Numbered from the stretch's first letter, positions 1 to 11,126 are shown. The stretch: 64,000 nt of DNA from Gambelia wislizenii (GCA_030847615.1 JAUMIR010000001.1:263003187-263067186); one strand, 5' to 3'. The notes: generated by a model not told the origin, from the sequence alone. Made by a program: numbers and translations.

Positions 1-879
1 TAACACATCCAAATCCTTTCCTGACAGGTCCTCTCTTTGGTCTTTATCCTTATCTAATTTGGGAGTAGACTGGCTTTCCATTCTCAACCTTTGCCCATAT
101 TTCAACATAAATTCCCTTGCCTTTTCAATTGAATTTAATCTAAATCTTTCTTGTTGGAAACCGAAAATTACGCCCTCTAGACGATCCCATCTAAACGGGA
201 TTCGGTTTGCTTTTAATTTTGATACAAGAAAATCATATTCTTTTCTTTTCTTCAAAATTCTTATTGGGATTTCCCTCATAATTAATAATTGTTTCCCTTC
301 TACCATAACCGGTGATTTGTTATGTTCTTCCAAAATTCTTTCCTTAACTGTTTTCTTAGTAAATTGCACCACCACATCCCTAGGAAATCTATTCCTTTTC
401 GCCAGAGCCGATTGAACTCTATAGACCACGTCTATCTCATTTTCCATAATTTCTCTTTCAGCTTCCATAAAGTCAGCCAGAATAGAAATCATCTTTTCTT
501 TGATGTTCTCATCTTTTTCCTCTTCCAAACCCCTAATTCTTAACCAAGAATCCATTTGTTTCTGTTCAATTAGAGCTACCCTGTCTAGTTGTTTATCCAT
601 ATCCTCATAAGATTTTTTTTTCAGATCCAATATTTCTTTTTTATTGACCTCAATATCTTTTTTATTGCTTTCCACATCTATCTTGACCTGTTCTAACGAG
701 TCTTTCATCTCTCCTACCTGTGATTTTAACTCAGTTATATCCTGTTTGATTTCCCTCATAAACATTCTCATTTCCTCCATAAATTTCTTATGGTAGTCAG
801 GGGGTTCCTCCCACGAATCTCTCCTTTGTTGAATTAATGGTTCCATACCTCGCACCTTGCCTGTCCTTAATTTTGACAT
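1..879 (-). CDS. L1 ORF1 protein, intact but cut by window edge
   Basis: RNA-binding ORF1 protein of an L1 LINE, which coats the element's RNA in the retrotransposition particle. Reading the minus strand from ATG at 879, I checked all 293 codons down to base 1 and found no stop, so the frame leaves the window open. The order fits the family: a charged heptad-like coiled coil at about residues 25-105, an RRM-like domain at about 108-188 beginning near the WLRIRGLEEE motif, and a C-terminal domain at about 190-265 with IREIP-like and VIFGFQ-like segments. Vertebrate L1 ORF1p is usually about 300-370 aa, so most of it is here. An in-frame ATG at 846 could be an alternative start, but 879 gives the longer N-terminus. 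No ORF2 is visible because the 3' side lies outside. The lack of any stop suggests a young copy. Confidence 0.88.
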   Translation of the reverse strand, partial: MSKLRTGKVRGMEPLIQQRRDSWEEPPDYHKKFMEEMRMFMREIKQDITELKSQVGEMKDSLEQVKIDVESNKKDIEVNKKEILDLKKKSYEDMDKQLDRVALIEQKQMDSWLRIRGLEEEKDENIKEKMISILADFMEAEREIMENEIDVVYRVQSALAKRNRFPRDVVVQFTKKTVKERILEEHNKSPVMVEGKQLLIMREIPIRILKKRKEYDFLVSKLKANRIPFRWDRLEGVIFGFQQERFRLNSIEKAREFMLKYGQRLRMESQSTPKLDKDKDQREDLSGKDLDVL

Positions 880-2388
880 TCTCTCTCTCTTTTTTTTTCC
901 CTTTCCCCCCCCTCACTTAATCAATATCTCCTCTATCAGTTCCCCACTTGGTATCTTTCTAAATTAATTCAATATCTCACAATTAATACCAAAATTAACC
1001 AGTTAATTCTAATGTTACCCAATCACCTACCAAATTTAATTCCTCAATTATTCCAGTGTTTATCCCCTAGTCTCCATACAATTTATCAAAGCATCCAGTC
1101 TGTTGATCACTCAGGCCACCTACTAAATTATATATCTTGATAGTTAGGCACACTTAATACACTCCCACTGGTATTATATAAACAAAGTTTATATAAACAA
1201 AGTTCCTATAAGTGCTTTCTAACATTAATAACCTTGAATCAATAATAATCCTAAGTTCATTATTTTCTCATACCAATTCATTAACTCATCAAATCCAATT
1301 CATGTATCATTACTTAAATCACATACTACAATCCATTACTACCCCCCTCCATTCTTTCTAAATTCATTAACCCTTCCAAATATGTCTCAACTTTGCCCCT
1401 TCCCCTTCCCTTCCCTTCCCTTCCTTTCCCTTCCCTTCCCTTCCCTTCCCTTCCCTTAACCCCACGACTTCCTTCTTACTGTTACAATCAGTTTACAATC
1501 AGTTTACTATCCAATTCCTTATTACTGTTACAGTCCTTATTCACTTCTCCTTGATCTTTCTTCTTATTCTTCCTTTCACTTTCTTTTCCTTACTCCTTTT
1601 CTCTTCCTTATTTCTTATCTTCTTCTTTTCTTCCTTTTCTCTCCCCTCCTCTCTCTCTCAGACGCTCTCCTTTATCTTCACTTCTCCTTTCCCAATCTCC
1701 TTTCCTCCACGTCTCTCAGGGATTCACAAATAAAGCAAAAGCCACGCAAATTCCTCTTAACTCAAATTCCACTGGTAGGAGCAGCCCTTAGAATAGAGGG
1801 AGTTTCAAATGTATTTACAGGATCATACCATAGCCTTTCTCACCAAACAGTCCGTCCAGCCTTCAGTATCTTTTCTTCTCTTGACAATTTAACAGGGAGG
1901 ACAGCCCCCCCCCGTGACACTTCTTCTCCCAAGGAACGTCAACTGGTCTTTTAACGGTGTTCCTCCCTTTTCCTCCACCTCCGGAGCCTCCAATCTCAGT
2001 TTTTCCTCACCAACTCTCCAGCTCTGTTCCTTCCCTTCAATAGAAGCTCCGTGTTTCGCCTCTCTCCAAGCTTCTTGAGCTTGTTTCACCTGGAAGAGGT
2101 TCGGCGGCAGGGAATGGCGGTTGGGCGGTGCCCTTCCACAGCTCACTACAGGCGGCGCGTTGTAGCTGCGACTGCCCTACTCACTCCTCTCCACGGACTC
2201 ACCAACGCTTGTCAGCAGCACCGGAGTGGGGGCATATGTCACCAACCTCGCCAGCTTCTCCCCCTCTCTTTGGGGGCCAAGACACGCTGCCCTCGCTCTA
2301 TTGCAGGCAGCAGCCCTCTGTAGTGGCGAGCTCACAGCGGAGCAGCGTGAGCTCGTGCCTCCCTTGCTCGCGTCCCGAACCGGAAGTC
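880..2388 (-). promoter_or_regulatory. L1 5' UTR with CpG-rich internal promoter region
   Basis: This stretch lies between the putative L1 start and the ORF1 ATG. It has no credible ORF; short open frames on both strands use non-ATG starts and look like nothing known. CpG dinucleotides concentrate between 1890 and 2388, unlike the AT-rich flank. L1 5' UTRs carry an internal RNA polymerase II promoter, so transcription would run leftward from about 2388. No promoter motif was identified with confidence. Confidence 0.5.
1396..1457. repeat. (CCCTT)n simple repeat
   Basis: Near-perfect tandem TTCCC pentamers, about 11 copies with one shortened unit, inside the L1 5' UTR. The strand with the L1 coding sense carries the purine version. 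Confidence 0.9.
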
Positions 2389-2505
2389 GTATATGCATTA
2401 TTTTTGAATGGCTGCATTCATGGGTTTGTAACTGAGTGGATCGGGGGTGTGGATCCACTCAATAACAAACCTATTAATACAGCCATTTAAAAAATGCACC
2501 TAATA
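2389..2505. repeat. Long imperfect hairpin (foldback, MITE-like)
   Basis: Bases 2406-2442 and 2452-2488 are inverted copies (37-base arms, about 32 matches) around a 9-base loop at 2443-2451. The pairing continues outward with gaps, since 2394-2398 (TGCAT) pairs with 2494-2498. It abuts the 5' end of the L1. It may be a small foldback DNA transposon into or beside which the L1 inserted. Confidence 0.7.
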
Positions 2506-4278
2506 CCTTGACTACAGTGTATTTTTGCACAATTTTAAAATGTTCACAGGGCACATCTTGTTAAATCCCTTTGTGTGTGCATGGGGCGGGGACACATCAC
2601 AAACCCAGAAATGTACAGATTTCTGACTGCAAATTGTGTCTGTGCCCATCCTTTCTCCAGGAGAAAAGGATTGGTAAATCCATTAAAAAATCATGGGACA
2701 AATTTCTCAATCTCCCGTTATCCCTATGTTTCAGTTCTTTGTTTACTCATGCAATAAATGAATTCCTCTGATAGAAAGGAATAAAGTGATACTCAATAAA
2801 TGGGGTGTCAATATACTAAAACAGAAACATGTTGATTCATTTAAAATTTAAACGAACAAAGATGTTTCTCTTTTAGACCATGTTCATTCCATCCTGTACT
2901 CAAGGTTAAAGGATGTGATGAAGGTAAACAGATACCAATGTTTCCACCACCACCACCACCACCACCCATATTAATACTACAATAGAAGAAAATGGACACA
3001 TAGAATCTTTAGAACTTCTGAAAGCTCACACCTTCTGCCCTTTTCTGAATGGAGTAATCATATCTTTGGGAGCCAAATTCCTTGCCTAAGGGCTGATTTA
3101 CACATGTCACTTGGTATCTCATCACTCAGTCACTCATCTTCTAATGACTCACACTCACACAAAGTATGTAATCATGTAGGGCATGCCATTAGTGAAAAGT
3201 ATGTATATTGGAAGTGTGGTGAGATACTAAAGAAAAATGTTGGCTCCATAATGGCGCCTGTTACTGTATACAAGAAAGTCATTGCTTGACTCTGAAATTG
3301 TTGGGGGATGTTGCAATTGTCAGAGATGAGTAAGCATGGTTGTGAATTTGCTCCCTTTGTTCTTCACTGGTAAGGCTGATCTCAGAATCTTATGGTTCTG
3401 ATATAGAATTTCTCCTTTTCTTATTGATTCGGAAGCAGAGATAGGAATTGAGCCACCCAGACAGGGAAGGGATTCTATACAGATGCTGAGACTGCCTCCC
3501 TACTACCTCTTTTTTCCCCTAGAAACAAACAAACAAAAAATAGAGTTCCGGGGGGGTCAGTTTTCCATTTAATGATTATTTTAATGACTATTTTACTTAT
3601 CCCCATGCCAAAATGGGCCAAATTAGCTCCTTTTTTCAAAATGTTTTCTGTTGTTCAAATATGGACAGCTGTGGCCTGCAGGAATCGAGGCCATTCACTA
3701 ATGCATGAGTAACCTAGATTTACACATTTGTGGCTGTTTTGTATTGATGATCTGTACTTCGCCCCTAGTTTAGGGGATACTTAAGGACCATGAAAGTCCC
3801 CTGATCTCCACTTACTGGGCAGACACGACTGCAATAGAGGGGTCTCTATCAATCGGGAAGTAGCTGACTGACATTCCCATCTCCACTCATGCTAGCAATC
3901 TTCAGTGTGAGGGGAAATGGCAACAGGGAGCCTGCTTCTGTCAGTTGCAATGGAGATTGCTCATGGAAGTGGGTAGGGACATCACTCAGCTGCTTCCTGA
4001 TAGACAGGGGAACAATCTTTCATTGCTCACAGTGGCTGTTGCCCAGTAAGTGAGTTTGGAAGGAGGTCAGGCTAGGAGTCACTATGTAGCTATGTAGCTA
4101 AGGTGGTTACCTATGTGTAACTGCTTTACTGAATTCCAGCCTGGGTGTCTTTGGAAAATGAGAAATGGGGCTCCCAAGCTCTTCCTGGTTTCATAGCTCC
4201 AATTTCATCTCATCATTCTGAGTGAGGAAAGAAAGAAATAAGAGGAAATTGACTAGGCTTCTATAAATAAGAAACAAA
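2506..4278. other. Unassigned sequence, no gene seen
   Basis: About 1.8 kb of AT-rich sequence. Apart from a (CAC)n run at 2942-2967 I recognise nothing. The short ORFs, such as 3104-3289, lack any family-like pattern. Confidence 0.5.
2942..2967. repeat. (CAC)n microsatellite
   Basis: Tandem CAC/ACC trinucleotides. Confidence 0.9.
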
Positions 4279-4498
4279 GGGCCAGTCTACACTACAGAAA
4301 TAATTGCAGTTTGACACCACTTTATCCACCATAGTTCTGTCCTATGGAATCCTGGTATTTGTAGTTTGAGGCACCAGAGTTCTCTGAGAGAAAAGGCAAA
4401 ATACATCACAAACCTACCAATCCCAGGATTGCATAGGATAGAACAATGGTGGATAAAGTGGTCCCAAACTGCTCTATTTCTCCAGTGTCGACTGGCCC
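4279..4498. mobile_element. Palindromic nonautonomous DNA transposon (family A)
   Basis: A 220-bp foldback whose termini match as inverted repeats: GGGCCAGTCTACACT at 4279 and the complement of a near-identical sequence ending at 4498. The two halves are roughly complementary throughout. They carry the phrases CAGTTTGACACCACTTTA, TATGGAATCCTGG and TTGTAGTTTG, which recur at 8035-8256 and 31767-31974. Its structure is that of a hAT-type MITE, but no target duplication was confirmed. Confidence 0.75.
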
Positions 4499-6437
4499 AA
4501 AGTGGCAGATGATTACCATAGCTGTCAGGGGCGAGGGTGTAGAGAACATAATACTAATATAAAGGACACTTAACACCCAAACCTGGGAATGTAAAAATCT
4601 GCCAGTCTCATTTTCATTGTGTTTCTCAGAATCCTAGCAGCATTCTCATCCTATAAGAGAATCAGGTCGGGTTGCAAGATGTTTCTTTTTCCTTCTTAAA
4701 TTGAGATTCATCTGTATTTCTCTGAATTCTTTTTCTTTTTCTTTCTTTCTTTCTTTCTTTTTTTTTTTTTAAGTTAGTCAGGTAGGTTTTATGGACAGCC
4801 ACCCTGAGATTTTTAGAAAGAGGACAAGATATGAACTTTTAAAATGAATAGCAGTTTTGCACAGTGCAAAGTGGATGTGTTTTTAAAATGGTAGTGTAAA
4901 CTTGAATGGACTAATTTTTCACCCCTAATTGCAACATAGGCTGAGAAGGACGTAGTGTAATCCCAGCTACACAGTTCTTTTACTGTGTAAGGAAAATATT
5001 GTCCTGCCCCACTTTTGAGCAAGCACTAAACATGGTGTTGCAATTATGGCTCCTCTTTAGCAAATCACAAATACCCTCTTGGGTGATGTTCTGTTTCTAA
5101 AGATACAGGTATACTCTCAGGGGTAGTATTCAGATTTTCTAAAACACCAAGAAAAGTTCATTGAGGTATGAAGCCAATTCCAAAAACGAATAAAGGAACA
5201 CTGAATGCTCAGTCTTCCATGCCAAGCAATTTTTTAACCAGTTCTGTTTGAATTCACTTTGCCTAACCTTTTGCTCCCAAAAATTTGTTCCTCTACACAG
5301 GGGATGCTTTAAAGTTTAAAAGATGGTTCCATGAACTGCACAAAAGTCTTATTTTCTGTGCAATCTTGAATTAAATTTGTAAGGATCTTGCTTCTCCGTC
5401 AGAATACAGACAGATTTTTCATCTCTCCAAACACTCCCTCTCTCTCTTTGGATTCATCTCTTTGTATTAGGGTATTTTTGTGCAAAAGCAGATATGCAAT
5501 ATTCCAATTTGATGGTGGGGAATGTGTTAGTCTATTACTTTTTAACTGTATTGTATATTTTATTGTGAAAGTAGTTGATGAGTTTGGACAATATTTTTAA
5601 AGTACTTAGGTGCAGTTAGGGTTTCAAGTCTCCCAATGCAGCTATAGGCCAAAATACTGTTGGGGCCATGTGCTTTGGTTGGACAAAGATTTGCACACCT
5701 TCAGATGTGTAAATAACTGGGACTGGGAATCATTTATACACTTTGTAAAGAAGGGAAGACTGTATCTGCAGCTTCTGAGTACAGGATATTGTTTTTCTCC
5801 CCCTTTCACTTGCATACTAGGTAGGAGTGTATGCTATCTTTGTAGAAATAATGAAGAAGGACATGATTGTTTCATAATCATGTCCTTGATTTTGGTGTGG
5901 TGAAGTCATTTATATAATTTGTTTAAGTTTGTTAAAGGGGGTGAGATTAGGGGATGTGTTTGTTTATGTTGTGCTGTGTTTGTTATGTTGTGTGTATGCT
6001 TGTTATGAATGTGCAAAAAGACAATAAAATATATATATTTTTTTAAAAAAAGTTCTGTGAATGAAGTTACTAGTGCATCCAATCATTCTGCAAGCACAAA
6101 CACAGCCCCCTCTCCCATTTTTTACTTACTGAGTGGGGAAAATCTCTTGGCTTGTCTTTATTTGGTCATGTTGGCGATGGACAATCCAGCTTTTTTTGCA
6201 CTTACTTTTGACATCGGCATCATGTCCTGAATCATGTCAGATGATGATGTTCCACTTCATAATTATGTAAGGGTAATCTAATAATTTCTGGGTCTGGTCC
6301 AAATTGATCCCAATCACCAATTTCACTTTCACTTCAGGATATGGGATTCAGCGGTATTTGTTACTGAAACCTAATAAAGACCACCAAATCTCACACAAAT
6401 AGATAAAATATGCTGTCCCCTTCTCCTTCTACCAATT
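4499..6437. other. Unassigned sequence with a possible retroposed 3' end
   Basis: This holds a (TTTC)n/T-rich run at about 4730-4770. From 5600 to 6050 it resembles a transcript 3' end, with an AATAAA at 6024-6029 followed by an AT-rich and A-rich tail to about 6050. No recognisable coding sequence precedes it, so its source is unknown. Confidence 0.35.
4730..4771. repeat. (TTTC)n with T-run
   Basis: CTTT/TTTC tetramers running into 11 T residues. Confidence 0.85.
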
Positions 6438-6668
6438 TGTTGTGTGCCCTCAAGTCATTTCTGACTTATGAAAACTCTCAGAGGAACCTATCACAGGGTT
6501 TTCTTGGCAAGACCTGTTCAGACTGCATTTACCTTTGCCTTCCTCTGAGTCTGAGAGAGTTTGATTTACCCAAGGTCACTTAAGTGGGTTTCCATGGCTG
6601 AGCAGGGATTTGAAGCCTGGTCTCCAGGATCATAGTCCAATGCTCAAATGACTACTTCACACTGGGTC
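6438..6668 (-). mobile_element. Sauria-type SINE (tRNA head, BovB-like tail)
   Basis: In antisense, the 3' tail comes first (GTGTGCCCTCAAGTCATTTC, resembling the BovB LINE 3' end). The body follows (TCTTGGCAAGACCTGTTCAG, then CCTTCCTCTGAGTCTGAGAG), then the region matching the tRNA-derived head near 6600-6668. Full length is about 230 bp, as in other copies in this window. Confidence 0.85.
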
Positions 6669-6754
6669 TCCAGCCCTCTACTGACAGCCAGAGAAAAAGT
6701 GCTGGGGAAGCTTCACTGAGACTGTAGGACTTGCTAGAATTCTGCATACTAGGG

Positions 6755-6977
6755 ATCCTCTACCACTACACAACTATAGTTCTCTTGATTCCACTCTAAC
6801 TGCCATGACTGCATCCTGTGGAATTCTGGAATTTGTAGTTTGCTTGGAAGCACCAGAGGGGCTCTCTAGCTGTGGATTCTAACTCCCCCCTCAACTGCCA
6901 ATCCCAACACTCCACAGGTTGTTGCCATGCCAGGTAAAGTGGAACCATCATGCTATAACTGTATAATGTGAAAGGGC
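6755..6977. mobile_element. Palindromic nonautonomous DNA transposon (family B)
   Basis: The left half has the phrases GATTCCACTCTAACTGCC and CATCCTGTGGAATTCTGG. The right half is a decayed inverted version ending in AATGTGAAAGGGCCCC. A related copy lies at 63735-63972. Boundaries are approximate. Confidence 0.6.
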
Positions 6978-7032
6978 CCCTGGTTAGGGAGTTAGTGTCA
7001 AGAACAGCTACACAGATATCCTGGAATATCGA

Positions 7033-7065
7033 TTCCAGGAATGGCTTCTCAAGCCATTCCTGGAA
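7033..7065. repeat. Perfect 15-bp hairpin
   Basis: TTCCAGGAATGGCTT at 7033-7047 and its exact complement at 7051-7065, separated by 3 bases (CTC). It lies between two transposon-like elements. Confidence 0.9.
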
Positions 7066-7072
7066 GCCAAAG

Positions 7073-7600
7073 GGCTCATCTACATGAGCCAGAATATTCC
7101 AGCTCCCTGATGGCATATCTTGGCTGCAGATCAGGCCTGTGGCTCCCCTGTTAGCTCAATGAAATGGGCTGGAGTCCAGATAGGAATGCCGGCCCATTGC
7201 TGCAGCTGCCGCCACCAGTATTGTCCTGCCCTCCTGGCATCGAGGAAGCCAGCCACAGCATGTGACCAAAGAACCCCTGCATGTGACCAGCCTTGGTCAC
7301 ATGCTGCAGGACCCCTTTGTAGACCTGGAAAGGTAAGGGTGACTGGCAGCTGGAGCAATGAGATGGCCTGCTGGGATGGGCCTGTGGACACATGGGCCCT
7401 GCTCCATTTTTTGCCGGTGGCAACAGAGTCAAGTGGGTATTATTTTAGAAGTCTATATCAGGCCCGAGTATGACTTGCCCCCATTGTGAGCCCCATTTCT
7501 GCCCTAGGGGTTGTAAGGACTGCCTGGAGCAGAATGGGGCAAATGCCCTGCATCGTATTGATCTGGTAAACCAGAGTAAATTACCCATGTAGATAAAGCC
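7073..7600. mobile_element. TIR-bearing nonautonomous DNA transposon
   Basis: It begins GGCTCATCTACATG and ends with the complement of GGCTTTATCTACATGGG, giving inverted termini about 15 bp long and 528 bp apart. The interior is GC-richer than its surroundings and codes for nothing recognisable. It contains a local hairpin around 7256-7306 (CAGCATGTGACCAA with its complement). Confidence 0.6.
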
Positions 7601-8034
7601 ATAGATGCTGCTGCTGCCACAGAGACACCATCACAAAATTCCATGATAATACAGGAGCATACCTTCCTGCTGCATTCCCACCCCAAACCCTCACCCAAAG
7701 TATAGTAATAGAATTGAAAGGGAAACCCCTGGTAAAGTTATCCTCTGGTTGGAAGCTAGTCTTGTCAAAAACATAATGACCCCTTCCCCTAAACTCTTCT
7801 CCCCCCTCCCTTTGTCTTGTGGGTTTTCCTTATAGAGAGAGCTTGGTGGAAATCTATCAGTTTCTCCAAACTGATCCTACAGTTTTGGAAGGAGCTGAAC
7901 TTTGTTTGACTTGCTTTGGGAGGAGGGGCATTTTCCTCTCTGTGCATAAACTCCAAATCTTTCTGAAATGGTCTGATTCAATGAAATTCAAATACACATT
8001 TCTAAAAGATTCCACTGGTTTTCACACAATGACC

Positions 8035-8256
8035 TAATCCACACTATACAAATAATCCAGTTTGAAACTGGATTATTTGTCATGGCTCCTTCCTTTGGAA
8101 TCCTGGAATCTGTACGTAGTTTTACAAGGCCTTTAGCCTTCTCTGTCAAAGAGTGCTGGTGCCTCACCAAATTACAACTCCAAGGATTCTATAGAAAGGT
8201 GCCATGGCAAATAATCCAATTTCAAACTGGATTATTTGTGTAGTTTGGATGCACCC
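8035..8256. mobile_element. Palindromic nonautonomous DNA transposon (family A)
   Basis: Inverted halves with outer arms ACAAATAATCCAGTTTGAAA and complement near 8206-8240. It has the central GGAATCCTGGAATCTGTA phrase and the CAGAGAAGGC-like centre seen in the 4279 and 31767 copies. Confidence 0.75.
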
Positions 8257-8905
8257 TCTCTTTCTGCATTCATTGCCTTCTCTTTCTTACCTTTTCCTGG
8301 TTAAGGCTGTAATCCTGTGAAAATTTACATTACTAGGAAGAAGACCCATTTTATAAACAGGTTCTTATTCTTAAGTAAAATTCAATAGAACTGCCATGTC
8401 AATCATTTCTAGTAAGCACTTCACTTTAGGTCAAACGTTTATTTTATCCCACACATCCCATTTTATTAGGTGAAAATACAAAAGGAATATCACAACAAAA
8501 AAGCAGGGGGGTTCCTACTTCATTGTGTTCACAAGCAGAAATGTTGCTATGGCAATGACAAGCAGAAAAAAAGAAATCAATTTGGTTTCTGATCCTATAC
8601 AATAGAAACCAGACTTTCTACCTAACACTCTATGTAAGAGGGTCAAATTATTTTTGATATACTGATATTAAATCTTTTTTCTAATTTGCAAAATAAGAAT
8701 GAGTCATGAAGTGTTTTCATCCAAAACATTTTACATTCCATGGGACCACAACTCTACCCTCAGTCTCAGTGAAGTGGAACAGATCAATTGGGTCATGTGA
8801 GGAACGTGTGGGCATCCAGATGCATTTAGATTCTAGATCCCATCAGCCCCAGCCATCATGATGCAAGATGGTGAAAGATGTAGTCAAGCAATACACAAAA
8901 CAGCA
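8257..8905. other. Unassigned sequence, no gene seen
   Basis: AT-rich. A decayed fragment resembling the 8906-9032 foldback family may lie at about 8810-8890 (CATCCAGATG and CCCATCAGCCCCAGCCATC), but it is too weak to call as a copy. Confidence 0.4.
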
Positions 8906-9032
8906 TTTCTCAATCTTTGGTCCTCCTGAGATTTTACAGTTCAACTCATAGAATGCTCTGCCAGCATGACCAATGGTCAGGGAGCCTGTGAACTAAAGCA
9001 CAAACCATCTGGAGGACTAAAGGTTGAGAACC
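8906..9032. mobile_element. Short foldback MITE
   Basis: 127 bp with inverted ends: TTCTCAATCTTTGGTCCTCC on the left and the complement of a near-identical 19-mer on the right. The centre resembles the abundant squamate repeat that reads GTTGGACTACA...TCTGGAGG. A related degraded copy is at 18198-18294. Confidence 0.65.
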
Positions 9033-9173
9033 ACAGACCTGTAAGTTCCCAGGTTCCCAAACTGATAAAGGAGGTACAGGTAAAAATTAGTGGTCACCGG
9101 GGTAATGTCTGTGGAGTGGCAAAGGTTGATGGGTGAGGGGATGGGTGAGAAAAAGACCCATCAAAACTTATCT

Positions 9174-9825
9174 GGGTGTTGTCTAGACAAGAGGATGTAA
9201 TGCTGATTCCTGAGTGTTAACGCAAAATCGCAGCAGCATTCTTTTGTCTCCATGGTCCTTTGGTAAAATCACTGGTATGAGAAGCTATTTGTTGTTTGAA
9301 GTTCACATGCAGCCATGCCTGCAAATCAAGATGGTGCCCGGGAGTGAATTGCTCACATTATTATTCTCCACAGGTTGTCATCACTGCACAGTTGTTGCTT
9401 TTTTAATGTTAATCTAAGGTGTGCAAGTGCAACATTCTACTTAAAGAAGCTGTTTGGTTGCCTCAGCGCAGCAAAAAAGCACATGATTGCTAACACGAAA
9501 CTCCAAAATGGCGCTTCTGGCCACTTCATTGCTGGCAAGCCCACCCTCCGCACACATCTGACTAATTAGCTTTCCACTTCCCCTCTGTGCAGCAATGTGA
9601 ATCAGTTATCCAAATGAGTGGAATTGTACTTTTCTGCCTATACTAAAAACAACAACAACAACAACAACTCAGGAAAAGCTGTGAAGACTTTTCCCACATA
9701 GTTTTTGGCATTTTTGCCCCCCCTTCTTCCGAATATGACGAATCACCATGAGATCTCACTGGGACAAAAGTCTCAAATTCTCCTCAAATTCTATAAGAAG
9801 GTTTTTCACTGTCTAGACAACCCCC
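9174..9825. mobile_element. TIR element, family R1 (copy 1)
   Basis: 652 bp bounded by inverted termini GGGTGTTGTCTAGACAAG at 9174 and the complement of GGGGGTTGTCTAGACAGTG ending at 9825. It is noncoding. The interior matches 32347-32985 in order and orientation, including the phrases CTGCAAATCAAGATGG, CACATCTGAC.AATTAGCTT and TCCAAATGAG.GGAA. Superfamily not determined; no coding remnant of a transposase. Confidence 0.7.
9646..9667. repeat. (AAC)n microsatellite
   Basis: Seven AAC units inside the R1 element. Confidence 0.9.
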
Positions 9826-11096
9826 TGAATAATCTGCCTTACATGCATGTAAAGATGGGGGGCAGTGGATCCTGGCCACCATTATTTGTTCAGCCTTATT
9901 AAATCTTCAGTGAGATAGATAGATAGATAGATAGATAGACAGGCAGAGAGCAGACAGACAGGAAAATATCAATGTGAAAAAAAAAATCCTTGAAGGTTTT
10001 GGTGAGGTTGAAATAATTGTAATTTTTTCCCCATAAATTGTATTTGTAATTGCCTGTACTCATGGGTGCATGACATCAGACTCAGTAGTCACTTAACCAC
10101 TTCCTTAGGCTAGCCAGCATTCAGGATCTACATTTTAAAAAATTCTTTACGGTAACAAGCATGTTTCATACCCTGCAGGATGTGATCTGTCCTCATTTGT
10201 CTGTACAAAATAGGGTAATAGAATCATTTTCCCCCTTTGTGGTCGGCCCAAATGGATGTTCGCTTCCTTTACTGAGAACAAGGTTTGAATATCTTCCACC
10301 CAGACTTCATTAGCATAATAAAACCTAAACAGTCTTATAGAGGGAAAGTGATTATATAAACTAATTATGATCTGTATGTTCTTCTGTTTGATACTCGGAG
10401 GGTTTCATTTTAGAAAAAATGTAAGGGAAATAATTCTGGTAGATTAATGTTTTCTTATATATCACAAAGGATTTGGAAATGAATTTTGAAGTTAAGGAGC
10501 AAGACAAGGCTTGGTCTTTTTAAACGAAGAATGGGACACCAGCAGAATAGCTTCTTGGAAGGTTTCTCAATGTTTGTTCATAGTGTATTTATGAGGAAAA
10601 GGAAGTGCAGTGGGCTCCTGGATTGGAAAAACTTTTGAGCCTAGGAATACTGCCTTGCTTACAGTAAGTATACAACTATTTTCACTGGATGCCTATACTC
10701 AAATGGATGCACTGCTATAGCCAATATGATAGTGGGCAAGAGTGCTAGGCTCAAGAGAACTACTTTCAAATCCCCAGCCAGTGAGCAGAGTCATCTGGTG
10801 AGTGAGGATGCAGCGGTTTCTTTTTTGCAGTCTAATCTGCTTCCCAAGGTTACAATCAATCAATCAATGGCATGCTTCCCCATTTATCACCCTGTGATAC
10901 TGGATAAAATAGGCCCAGAAAAGTCCCAAGTATGTGAAGTTGAATGAAGAGATGAATATGAAGCTGAGGGAGGAGGAGGTGGGGGGGGGAGATAATTCCC
11001 AGATCTTAGAGCCTGGCCTGGAGCGACAGGGCCTGGCCTCTCTTCTCCAGCCCTTAAGGTGAGGGGGAGAAATACCAGATTAAGGACACTGTCTTG
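9826..11096. other. Unassigned sequence, no gene seen
   Basis: Holds a (GATA)n run at 9915-9940 and a G-rich purine tract at 10965-10992. Bases 10735-10830 faintly resemble the tRNA-derived head of a SINE (CTTTCAAATCCCCAGCCAGT) but lack a body. Confidence 0.45.
9915..9940. repeat. (GATA)n microsatellite
   Basis: Six to seven GATA units. Confidence 0.92.
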
Positions 11097-11126
11097 AAAA
11101 GACTGTGAATATATATTTTCTTCATT
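11097..11126 (+). repeat. Left copy of 30-bp target site duplication
   Basis: Identical, base for base, to 11952-11981. The two copies bracket the Penelope-like fragment exactly, which fixes its ends. Confidence 0.85.

Larger units (their letters stand above)
1..2388 (-). mobile_element. L1 LINE, 5' half (5' UTR plus ORF1), antisense
   Basis: An L1 element runs right to left. ORF1 occupies 1-879 and the roughly 1.5 kb upstream reads as its 5' UTR. On the plus strand this is pyrimidine-rich from about 1376 to 1700. It becomes CpG- and GC-rich from about 1890 to 2388, as expected of an L1 promoter region at a 5' end. The GC-rich block stops abruptly near 2388, which I take as the element's start. 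The 3' end lies beyond the window, so no target duplication can be scored. The boundary is good to about 20 bases. Confidence 0.75.

Noticed and set aside
1889..2146. Minus-strand 85-codon ORF in the L1 5' UTR
   Set aside because: It needs a non-ATG start, reflects GC-rich composition and has no family likeness.
5239..6062. Retroposed transcript flanked by AGTTCTGT repeats
   Set aside because: The 8-base match at 5239 and 6051 is too short, and no coding or LINE sequence lies between. Only the A-rich 3' end is suggestive.
7120..7473. 117-codon plus-strand ORF
   Set aside because: It sits inside a TIR element, with two comparable antisense ORFs and no domain.
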